Assembly (NCBI GenBank): GCA_025057695.1
Contig: JANWVB010000012.1
Coordinates: 1 to 8,896 of the forward strand
DNA length: 8,896 nucleotides
Origin: Patescibacteria group bacterium
GTDB lineage: Bacteria; Patescibacteriota; Microgenomatia; UBA8517
Reading direction: 5' to 3'
Of the stretch, positions 1 through 6,376 are shown in pieces (the stretch's first letter is position 1; every line of letters begins with the position of its first letter). The notes under the pieces are model-generated. The model saw only the letters and a program-made list of their open reading frames with translations. It made no database searches and was not told the DNA's origin. Position numbers and translations under genes: made by a program.

Positions 1-1
1 A

Positions 2-997
2 ACAGGTGTTATTATTGAACAATTGATGCAGTATGCTCCTGATGTTTTAGAGTCTTTTATAAGGCTTGTAGATACTGGTAGGGTTGAAATTTTATCAGAA
101 ACTTATTATCACTCTCTTGCTTTTTTTTATTCTAAAAAGGAGTTTGAGAAACAAGTTGATTTGCATTCTAAAATTGTTAAAGAAATTTTTGGGTTTACTC
201 CAAAAGTTTTCAGAAACACGGAGCTTGCCTACACAAACGATCTTGCAATATGGGCTGAGAATAAAGGATTTGTTGGAATAATCACTGAAGGTTGGGATAA
301 TTTTTTAGGATGGAGAAGTCCGAATTTTGTTTACAAACCTGTTGGCGCAAAAAATATTAAATTGCTTCTTAAAAATTACAGACTTTCTGATGATATGGCC
401 TTTCGTTTTTCAGAAAGATCGTGGAGTCAGTGGCCGTTAACTTCAGAAAAGTATGCTAGTTGGATACACCAAATAAATGGGAATGGAGAAATTGTGAATC
501 TTTTTATGGATTATGAAACATTTGGCGAACATCAATGGAAAGAGCATGGAATTTTTGAGTTTTTGGAGAAGTTGCCAGAGGAGATACTAAAGCACCCTGA
601 TAATGATTTTGTCACCCCGTTCGAAGCATGTCTAAAGTATCCTGCTCGTGATGAAATAGATGTCCCCGGAGTAGTCACTTGGGCGGATACTGAAAGAGAT
701 TTGTCCGCTTGGTTGGGTAACGCGATACAGGAATCAGCGCTTAATTTTATTTATAAGCTTGAGAAAAAAATTTTATCTTCAAAAGATGAAAAATTAGTAG
801 AAGATTGGCGGAAGATGCAAACTTCTGACCATTTTTATTATATGTGCACGAAGTGGTTTTCAGATGGAGATGTTCATAAATATTTTAATCCCTACAATTC
901 TCCCTATGATGCTTTTATTAGTTTTATGAATGCCGCAAACGATTTGAAGTTAAGAGCAAAAACTAGGAAGTTAAATGTCCGCAACGCAAAAATCTAG
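2..997 (+). CDS. GH57 family alpha-amylase-type glycoside hydrolase (5' partial)
   Basis: Retaining glycoside hydrolase of family GH57, which cleaves or transfers alpha-1,4-glucan chains. The reading frame is open to the window edge, so the N-terminus, including the HQP-type first conserved region, lies upstream; about 331 residues are visible. The second conserved region is GRVEILSETYYHS. The nucleophile region is FRNTELAY, with the likely catalytic Glu at bases 221-223. The acid/base region is FMDYETFGEHQ, with the likely catalytic Asp at 509-511. The fifth region is VVTWADTERDLSAWLGN. The style resembles the archaeal alpha-amylase group (MJ1611-like) more than branching enzymes. It ends 17 bases before the GH15 gene, so the two are probably cotranscribed. 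Whether there is a signal peptide cannot be seen. Family assignment is firm; exact activity (alpha-amylase versus glucanotransferase) is inference. Confidence 0.9.
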   Translation, partial: TGVIIEQLMQYAPDVLESFIRLVDTGRVEILSETYYHSLAFFYSKKEFEKQVDLHSKIVKEIFGFTPKVFRNTELAYTNDLAIWAENKGFVGIITEGWDNFLGWRSPNFVYKPVGAKNIKLLLKNYRLSDDMAFRFSERSWSQWPLTSEKYASWIHQINGNGEIVNLFMDYETFGEHQWKEHGIFEFLEKLPEEILKHPDNDFVTPFEACLKYPARDEIDVPGVVTWADTERDLSAWLGNAIQESALNFIYKLEKKILSSKDEKLVEDWRKMQTSDHFYYMCTKWFSDGDVHKYFNPYNSPYDAFISFMNAANDLKLRAKTRKLNVRNAKI

Positions 998-1014
998 ATT
1001 AAAAGGTTCAGTTT

Positions 1015-2997
1015 ATGGCAAAGTCACTCAATTTAGGAAATGGCAAATTATTGGTGGGGCTTGATAGATTTGGTCAGGTTAAGGACTTTTACTATCCTTA
1101 TTGTGGCTTAGAAAATCATATCGGATCTTCCATGGTTCATAAAATTGGGATAATGGTTGATGGATATTTCTCATGGTTGGATGATTTGTCTTGGGATGTA
1201 AAGATTGAGCTAGAGGAAGAGACAATGGCATCGAAGATTTCAATCTCGAGGCTAGATTTAGGGATCCAGATTCATTTTGTCGATGTAGTGTATAACGAGG
1301 AAGATATATTTGTGCGAGAGGTGACATTACATAATTTATTTGAAAAGAAAAGGGAAATAAAAATTTTTTTTAATCAGCAATTTAATATTTCGCTTTCCAA
1401 AAATGGAGATACAGCTTATTATGATCCGGTTGATCATGTTATCATCCATTATAAGGGAAGAAGGGTGTTTTTAGTTAATTTGAAAGGAGAGAATTTGGGA
1501 ATTGATGGTTATAGTGTTGGGCTTTTGGGTATAGAAGGCAAAGATGGCACTTATAAAGATGCGGAAGACGGATTGCTTTCAAAAAATCCGGTAGAGCATG
1601 GGCAAGTTGATTCTGTAGTTCAATCTAACTTTGATCTAGTTGGCAGTTCAAAATTAACTTTTTATTACTGGATTATTGCCGCAAAGTCAATAAAAAAAGC
1701 TAAGTTTGCAAACGAGATGACAGTTGCAAGAGGCGCGAAGGAAATTATCAAAACAACTAAAGATTATTGGAAGGCGTGGGTAAATATACAAAGGTTTAAC
1801 TTCTACAAAATGAGTGACCCTTTAGTGGCTCTATTCAAAAGATCGCTTTTTTATATTCGCACTCATGTAAGTAAAAACGGCTCTATTATTGCTTCCGGGG
1901 ATTCTGACATGCTTCAATTTGGCAGAGACACTTACGCTTATGTTTGGCCGCGCGATGGAGCTTTCATATCCATCGCATTGGCAAAAGCAGGAGATTTTAA
2001 TGCCGCGAAAAGGTTTTTGAGTTTTTGTAACGACATTGTCTCGGAAAAAGGTTATTTCATGCATAAGTATCGTCCCGATAAATCTTTGGGTAGTTCATGG
2101 CATCCTTGGATAAGCAATGGCAAAAAACATTTGCCAATTCAGGAGGACGAAACAGCGCTTGTACTTTATGCTTTGTGGAAGTATTTTGAATTAAGTCGTG
2201 ATATAGAATTTATTGAGCAGATATACAATAGTTTTATAAAAAAAACTGCAGATTTTATGGTTCACCATCGCGATGATAAGACAGGACTGCCCTCTCCAAG
2301 CTATGATTTGTGGGAACAAGATTATGGTATTCACACTTTTACTTCTTCTAGTGTATATGCGGCATTAGTTATCGCTTCAAAGTTTGCAAACATATTTGGC
2401 AAGGAGAAAAGCGCGAATTTGTACTCAAATACTGCCGAGTCAATAAAAAAAGCTATATTGAAATATTTGTATTCAGATCAAGAGGAAATGTTTTATAGGT
2501 CTTTGATATCTAAAAATGATCAATTTGTTTTTGATAAAAATTTTGATCTCTCAAGTGTATATGGAGTTTTTAAGTTTGGTATTTTGCCAATAAATGATCC
2601 TGTTCTTCACAAAGTTTTTGAGAAAACAATTCTAAAACTTAGGGTGAATACCGGCATAGGCGGTTATGCAAGATTTGAACTTGACCAGTATCACCATAAG
2701 GGTGGAGATTATCCTGGGAATCCTTGGGTGATAACTACCATGTGGGTTGCGCAGTATTATTTGGAGAAAGCAGGAAACGAAGCTGATTTGTCTAGGGTGC
2801 AAGATTTGTTATTGTGGGTTGCTGATCTTGCATCTCCTGCTGGCACGTTACCAGAACAGTTTGATCCATATACAGGGGGACACCTTTCAGCTTCTCCTTT
2901 GATTTGGAGCCATGCTGAGTATGTTGTGACAGTAATTGATTATCTTAAAAAACTTGAGGATTTGGGTATATGCAAAACATGTTATCCTTTATATTAA
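1015..2997 (+). CDS. GH15 family glucoamylase (glucan 1,4-alpha-glucosidase)
   Basis: Inverting exo-hydrolase that releases beta-glucose from the non-reducing ends of alpha-1,4-glucans. At 660 residues it has the normal length of the prokaryotic GH15 type: an N-terminal beta-sandwich (about 1-260, opening with the typical YPYCGLENH stretch) followed by an (alpha/alpha)6 barrel. Visible motifs are QFGRDTYAYVWPRDGAF (about 301-317, substrate-binding Trp-Pro-Arg-Asp), SYDLWEQDYGIHTFT with probable general acid Glu434, and GTLPEQFDPYTGG with probable general base Glu614. There is no signal peptide or membrane helix, so the enzyme should be cytoplasmic and act on internal glycogen or imported dextrin. 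The ATG is preceded by a weak Shine-Dalgarno (AAAGG, 1002-1006). It sits between a GH57 enzyme and a sugar kinase. An odd CxxC pair (C653, C656) lies at the extreme C-terminus. A GH15/GH57 gene pair is also known in Methanocaldococcus jannaschii (MJ1610/MJ1611). Confidence 0.93.
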   Translation: MAKSLNLGNGKLLVGLDRFGQVKDFYYPYCGLENHIGSSMVHKIGIMVDGYFSWLDDLSWDVKIELEEETMASKISISRLDLGIQIHFVDVVYNEEDIFVREVTLHNLFEKKREIKIFFNQQFNISLSKNGDTAYYDPVDHVIIHYKGRRVFLVNLKGENLGIDGYSVGLLGIEGKDGTYKDAEDGLLSKNPVEHGQVDSVVQSNFDLVGSSKLTFYYWIIAAKSIKKAKFANEMTVARGAKEIIKTTKDYWKAWVNIQRFNFYKMSDPLVALFKRSLFYIRTHVSKNGSIIASGDSDMLQFGRDTYAYVWPRDGAFISIALAKAGDFNAAKRFLSFCNDIVSEKGYFMHKYRPDKSLGSSWHPWISNGKKHLPIQEDETALVLYALWKYFELSRDIEFIEQIYNSFIKKTADFMVHHRDDKTGLPSPSYDLWEQDYGIHTFTSSSVYAALVIASKFANIFGKEKSANLYSNTAESIKKAILKYLYSDQEEMFYRSLISKNDQFVFDKNFDLSSVYGVFKFGILPINDPVLHKVFEKTILKLRVNTGIGGYARFELDQYHHKGGDYPGNPWVITTMWVAQYYLEKAGNEADLSRVQDLLLWVADLASPAGTLPEQFDPYTGGHLSASPLIWSHAEYVVTVIDYLKKLEDLGICKTCYPLY

Positions 2998-2999
2998 AT

Positions 3000-3011
3000 A
3001 AAACGCGTTTT
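3000..3011. other. Perfect 12-bp palindrome before the ROK kinase start
   Basis: AAAACGCGTTTT is perfectly self-complementary and fills most of the 16-base gap between the GH15 stop and the ROK kinase ATG, where a Shine-Dalgarno would normally lie. It has no loop, so it is not an intrinsic terminator. It could be a small operator-like site or a chance product of A and T runs; nothing else supports a function. Confidence 0.25.
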
Positions 3012-3013
3012 TT

Positions 3014-3832
3014 ATGAACCTTGTTTTTGATATTGGCGGGACTAAAACAAGAATGGCTCTTTCCGATGGCAAAGATCTAGTTGGCGATGCTTTAATTTAT
3101 GAAACTCCCAAAGATTACAATTTAGGTATTAATTTGCTTGTTGAAAATTCAAAAAAGTTGACATCTGAATCGATAGAAACTGTTGCGGGGGGAATTGCTG
3201 GTGTGCTTGATATTTCCAAATCGATTTTAACAAATTGCCCAAATTTACCCAGTTGGAGTCAAAAGAATTTTAAAAAAGATTTGGAGGAAGCTTTCCGTTG
3301 TTTAGTCAAAATAGAAAACGATTCTGCTCTTTCGGCTTTGGGCGAGGCGGTCTTTGGAGCAGGCAGAGATGTTAGTGTGATTAGCTTTTTGACTTTTGGA
3401 ACTGGTGTGGGTGGCGCAAGAATAGTCAATAAAAAGATTGATAATAATCTTTTTGGTTTTGAGCCTGGTCATCATATTGTTGATGTGAAAAGTTTTTTAG
3501 AAGGCAAAGAAGCGGATTTGGAATATTTTGCTTCAGGAGTAGGTGTGGAAAAGTGGTTATTGCAAAAGCCGTATGATATTAAAGATCAGGATTTATGGAA
3601 TCGGGTTATGGATTATATGTCAGTTGGCATAGCCAATTCGCTTTGTTTTTGGCCTTGTGATAAATTTGTGATTGGCGGCGGTTTAGTTAGGCATTTATTT
3701 ACTGATATTGCTTACATAAACAATCAAGTTGCCTCGTTTGTGAAAATATATAAAAATGTTCCTCCAATTGTTAAAGCCGAATTAACAGAATTATCTTGTT
3801 TGTATGGAGCAATAGCGTATTTAAAAGATTAA
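3014..3832 (+). CDS. ROK-family sugar kinase (probable glucokinase)
   Basis: Predicted ATP-dependent hexose kinase of the ROK family. With a glucoamylase just upstream, the likely reaction is glucose to glucose 6-phosphate. The first phosphate-binding loop DIGGTKTR (6-13) lies at the very N-terminus. IENDSALSALGEA carries the expected catalytic base Asp103. GTGVGG (129-134) is the second phosphate region, EPGHH (150-154) keeps the conserved Glu and His near the sugar site, and GGG (221-223) marks the adenosine region. The Cys-rich zinc motif usual after the Gly-His is absent: the region reads FLEGKEADLEYFASG, with Asp where the last Cys should be, although the following Glu is kept. At 272 residues it is shorter than the common 300-320. 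No helix-turn-helix is present, so it is a kinase and not a ROK repressor. The start has no Shine-Dalgarno. Substrate is inferred from context; another hexose is possible. Confidence 0.85.
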   Translation: MNLVFDIGGTKTRMALSDGKDLVGDALIYETPKDYNLGINLLVENSKKLTSESIETVAGGIAGVLDISKSILTNCPNLPSWSQKNFKKDLEEAFRCLVKIENDSALSALGEAVFGAGRDVSVISFLTFGTGVGGARIVNKKIDNNLFGFEPGHHIVDVKSFLEGKEADLEYFASGVGVEKWLLQKPYDIKDQDLWNRVMDYMSVGIANSLCFWPCDKFVIGGGLVRHLFTDIAYINNQVASFVKIYKNVPPIVKAELTELSCLYGAIAYLKD

Positions 3833-3861
3833 ATACTTTTGCATTTGGGAAAATTAATTTG

Positions 3862-3891
3862 TTGACAAGAAGTAAAAAAGATGATTATACT
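3862..3891 (+). promoter_or_regulatory. Sigma-70-type promoter for the LytR_C protein gene
   Basis: TTGACA (3862-3867, perfect -35 consensus), an 18-base spacer, then TATACT (3886-3891, a strong -10). The expected start of transcription is near 3898, only about three bases before the ATG at 3901, so the mRNA should be leaderless or nearly so. It lies in the 68-base gap after the ROK kinase and separates the sugar operon from the next unit. Confidence 0.75.
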
Positions 3892-3900
3892 GCCCGTGTA

Positions 3901-4665
3901 ATGGAAGAATCGCAAAATCAATCACAAAATTATTCACAAGACCAACATTTTGTATCTTCAGGTTTTTCTAACGATAAAACTCCTGTGTCTTTTCCTGAAC
4001 CTAAGAAAAAAGATAGCAATAGTCCGATTGGTTTGATAGTAATCATCGTTGTGCTTTCACTTATTTTGGGAGGTGGTGGGTTTTTGATTTATGCTAATAA
4101 AGATGCGCTTCCTTTTATTGGCGCCAAACAAACACCTACGCCTACTCCTGTTTCGATTAGGGTTTCTCCAATGCCGACAGAATTAACTCCTACTCCAACC
4201 CCTGAGTCTGTAAAAGCAGATATGATCGATAAAGATTCTATATCCATTAATGTTTTAAATGGTACAGGCGTGCCAGGAGAAGCAAAGTCTGTGCAAGATG
4301 CTTTGTTGGCTTTGGGTTATTCCGAGGTTACAATTGGCAATGCGAGCAAGCAAGATTATGTTATCACCGAAGTTTTGTACTCAACAAGCGTTCCTGAAGC
4401 TGTTGTTTCTGAGATAGTTACCGAGTTGCAGAAGAAATACAAAGAGGTGAAAAGTAAAAAAGGTATTCCTTCAAAAGGAGATGTTGAAATTATTGTCGGT
4501 CAAAGAAAGGGTTACAGTGCTTCTCCCACGCCTAAAAAACAATCTACCTCTGTCTTGACCCCAACTCCAACTTTGACGAAAACAATTACTGCTACCGCCA
4601 CTCCGTCTTTAACTAAAACTCCTACCAAGACTCCCAGCCCAACTCCTACGCAATCGCCCAATTAA
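3901..4665 (+). CDS. Membrane-anchored LytR_C-domain protein with Thr/Pro linkers
   Basis: A 254-residue envelope protein of unknown precise role. It has a polar Gln/Ser/Asn-rich N-terminus (1-40) ending in a Lys cluster (PKKKD), one membrane helix (about 43-64), a Thr/Pro linker (78-101), a LytR_C domain (about 113-200, with INVLNGTGVPGEAKSVQDAL and the ending VEIIVG), and a Thr/Pro/Ser-rich tail (about 206-254). By the positive-inside rule the N-terminus is cytoplasmic and the LytR_C domain outside. LytR_C usually follows a LytR-CpsA-Psr catalytic domain that attaches glycopolymers to the wall; that domain is absent here. I chose ATG 3901 because the promoter ends just before it. The frame stays open upstream to a TTG at 3796, but that start would lie inside the kinase gene and upstream of the promoter. 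The Thr-rich linkers could be O-glycosylated, which is speculation. Confidence 0.8.
   Translation: MEESQNQSQNYSQDQHFVSSGFSNDKTPVSFPEPKKKDSNSPIGLIVIIVVLSLILGGGGFLIYANKDALPFIGAKQTPTPTPVSIRVSPMPTELTPTPTPESVKADMIDKDSISINVLNGTGVPGEAKSVQDALLALGYSEVTIGNASKQDYVITEVLYSTSVPEAVVSEIVTELQKKYKEVKSKKGIPSKGDVEIIVGQRKGYSASPTPKKQSTSVLTPTPTLTKTITATATPSLTKTPTKTPSPTPTQSPN
4132..4203 (+). repeat. Thr-Pro low-complexity linker in the LytR_C gene
   Basis: Degenerate repeats of ACN-CCN codons encode a TPTPTP block, a short non-repeated spacer and a second TPTPTP block. A similar Thr/Pro/Ser-rich stretch forms the C-terminal tail (about 4519-4662). Such flexible rods are typical of surface-exposed proteins. Repeat number could vary between strains. 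Confidence 0.6.
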
Positions 4666-4670
4666 AGCTT

Positions 4671-4679
4671 TGGTATACT
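4671..4679 (+). promoter_or_regulatory. Extended -10 promoter for tgt
   Basis: TGGTATACT begins six bases after the LytR_C gene stop: a TGn extension followed by TATACT (4674-4679). No convincing -35 hexamer is seen at normal distance, as expected for extended -10 promoters. Transcription would start near 4686, giving a leader of about 29 bases. Confidence 0.55.
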
Positions 4680-4714
4680 TTAATTTAGTTTTGAGATTGC
4701 TTTGAGTCCAATTT

Positions 4715-5812
4715 ATGAGGCATCAGTTTTTTAGATCCAAATTTGGTTTTTATAAACTGCCGCTTTTTTTCCCAGATGCCACACGTGCTGTAGTTAAGAC
4801 GTTAGATAGTAAAGATATCGAAAGCACGAAAACAGAGGGAATTTTAGTAAACACATATCATTTGCTAAAAGAGCCGGGCAGAAGAGTGATAAAAAAATTT
4901 GGAGGAATTGCCAGATTTATGAACTGGAAAGGTCCTTTGATATCTGATTCTGGAGGTTTCCAAGCAATGACTTTGGTTAAAAAGATGCCGGGCATGGGCA
5001 AGGTTACAGACGATGGTGTTATCTTTAAGCCTATAGGTGGCAAAAAGATTTTACTAACTCCTGAAGTGTCCATAAGGTTTCAGATGGATCTTGGAGTTGA
5101 TATGGTTGTAGTTTTAGATGATATCACTCCGCAAAATGTTTCTTACGAGGAAGCGAGAAAAACTGTGGAGAGAACTATTTTTTGGGCAAGACGAAGCAAA
5201 GAGGAATTTTTAAGATATTGTGAAAGCAATAAATTCACAGAAGAAAATAGGCCATATCTTCTTGGTGTAGTTCAAGGTGGAGATTTTCCGGAGCTTCGCA
5301 AAGAATGCACACAAAGATTAGTCGAAATAGGTTTTGATGGGATAGGTTATGGAGGTTGGCCTGTTGGCGAGCTTGGAGATTTTAATTATGAAACAGGCAA
5401 AATTATGGCTGAAAACACCCCCTCTAATTATTTGCTTTTTGGACTTGGTATTGGCAAACCTCATGAGATTGTTACGCTTTATGATTTGGGCTTTAGGATA
5501 TTTGATTGTGTTTTACCGACCCGTGATGCGAGACATAAAAGGCTATATGTTTATAACGCAAATTCGATAGACGAAATAGATGTGAGAGCCAAAAATTTTT
5601 ACAGTTACTATGTGCCTGACAAAGAGAAATATTACTCAGATAGCAAGCCTGTAAGTTACGCTTGCGATTGTTTGTTATGTGCCAACTACTCGAGGGCATA
5701 CCTTGCGCACTTATTCCGAATAAAAGATGTATCTGCCCTTAGACTTGCCACAATTCATAATTTGCGTTTTTATTCTATACTTACTGAGAAGCTAAGGGAA
5801 AATAAGACTTAG
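4715..5812 (+). CDS. tgt: Queuine/preQ1 tRNA-guanine transglycosylase
   Basis: Exchanges guanine-34 in the anticodon of tRNAs for Asp, Asn, His and Tyr for a 7-deazaguanine base, the entry of queuosine into tRNA. At 365 residues it is close to the family's usual length, with a slightly trimmed N-terminus. LISDSGGFQ carries the conserved Asp78 of the active site; RIFDCVLPTRDARH carries the nucleophile Asp264; the zinc site is C317, C319, C322 and H348. Two pocket positions differ from the classic bacterial enzyme: LDDITP has Ile137 where Zymomonas TGT has Cys158, and GGWPVGE replaces the usual Leu-Ala-Val-Gly stretch with Trp-Pro-Val-Gly. The ATG has no Shine-Dalgarno, and an in-frame TGA at 4703-4705 rules out the nearby TTG codons. 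No queuosine biosynthesis gene is in view, so the base may be salvaged. Confidence 0.93.
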   Translation: MRHQFFRSKFGFYKLPLFFPDATRAVVKTLDSKDIESTKTEGILVNTYHLLKEPGRRVIKKFGGIARFMNWKGPLISDSGGFQAMTLVKKMPGMGKVTDDGVIFKPIGGKKILLTPEVSIRFQMDLGVDMVVVLDDITPQNVSYEEARKTVERTIFWARRSKEEFLRYCESNKFTEENRPYLLGVVQGGDFPELRKECTQRLVEIGFDGIGYGGWPVGELGDFNYETGKIMAENTPSNYLLFGLGIGKPHEIVTLYDLGFRIFDCVLPTRDARHKRLYVYNANSIDEIDVRAKNFYSYYVPDKEKYYSDSKPVSYACDCLLCANYSRAYLAHLFRIKDVSALRLATIHNLRFYSILTEKLRENKT

Positions 5813-5826
5813 TTAGATGTAAAAGT

Positions 5827-6339
5827 ATGTTGCCTGAAGATATTATATACACACAAAAATTGCCGGATGTTGATCCAGCTGGTTCTGCCGCAAATCTTGC
5901 CTTAAAAACTTTTCCATTGACAATATTTGGTTTAGAAATAGAGCCTGCTTATTGGCAAGCCGCAGTTATAGTTATCCTTTTGTTTCTTTTGGTTTTTACT
6001 CTCGCCAGAGTTAGATATTTGTATGTGCATTGGAGTTTAGGTAGTTCAGCTTGGGCGATGCTTTTGTGGGGGTTTTTGCTTGCGCTCATTTTGGAAGGTT
6101 TGATTTTAGTTTCGGGAAAGACAATATTAATGAATGTTTTAGGTTGGAGAAATCCGCCTCAACCCATAGATTCCTTGCTTGAGACAGGAAGAGCGCAGTT
6201 TATTAAGGTGTTGGGAGCGGAAGATGAAGTGAAAATCCGGGGAACCCCAAAACCAACTTATCAAAGTGTAGTGAAAGATTTCAGAGATTTATCTGATTTT
6301 GATAGAAAGAAAGCCAAAGCTTTTATTTGTGAACCTTAA
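5827..6339 (+). CDS. Two-helix membrane protein of unknown function
   Basis: I do not recognise this 170-residue protein. It has a 40-residue N-terminal segment, a first hydrophobic helix (about 42-60), a short basic and aromatic loop (RVRYLYVHW), a second helix (about 74-95), and a polar C-terminal domain of about 70 residues ending in a Lys-rich helix and ICEP. The basic loop suggests it faces the cytoplasm, with both ends outside, but the charged C-terminus makes this uncertain. The gene starts 14 bases after tgt without a clear Shine-Dalgarno or own promoter, so it is probably cotranscribed with tgt. Its last bases carry the -35 of the prfB promoter. Coding status is supported by the long open frame, tight fit between neighbours and normal composition. 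No catalytic motif is visible. Confidence 0.75.
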   Translation: MLPEDIIYTQKLPDVDPAGSAANLALKTFPLTIFGLEIEPAYWQAAVIVILLFLLVFTLARVRYLYVHWSLGSSAWAMLLWGFLLALILEGLILVSGKTILMNVLGWRNPPQPIDSLLETGRAQFIKVLGAEDEVKIRGTPKPTYQSVVKDFRDLSDFDRKKAKAFICEP

Positions 6340-6355
6340 CTGGTACTGATATACT
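6327..6355 (+). promoter_or_regulatory. Promoter for prfB
   Basis: TTGTGA (6327-6332, four of six -35 bases), a 17-base spacer that ends in a TGn extension (6347-6349), then TATACT (6350-6355). Transcription would start near 6362. This decides the prfB start: a TTG at 6356 would lie upstream of the transcript. Confidence 0.6.
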
Positions 6356-6363
6356 TTGAGCTT

Positions 6364-6367
6364 GGAG
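6364..6367 (+). promoter_or_regulatory. Ribosome binding site of prfB
   Basis: GGAG lies nine bases before the ATG at 6377 and within the predicted short leader, supporting that ATG over the upstream TTG at 6356. Confidence 0.5.
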
Positions 6368-6376
6368 TTAGAGAAT

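Noticed and set aside
991..1000. Palindrome AATCTAGATT around the GH57 stop codon.
   Set aside because: Short, AT-rich and likely chance; no loop and no T-run follows.
3796..3900. Upstream TTG start that would extend the LytR_C protein by 35 residues.
   Set aside because: It overlaps the ROK kinase and lies before the strong promoter; the added residues look non-coding.
6354..6360. CTTTGAG just before prfB, resembling the CTTTGAC frameshift site of RF2 genes.
   Set aside because: A +1 shift here would enter a different frame from prfB, and the bases overlap the -10 promoter element, so it is a coincidence.
6356..6376. TTG start adding seven residues to prfB.
   Set aside because: It directly follows the -10 hexamer and would not be transcribed; ATG 6377 has a Shine-Dalgarno.
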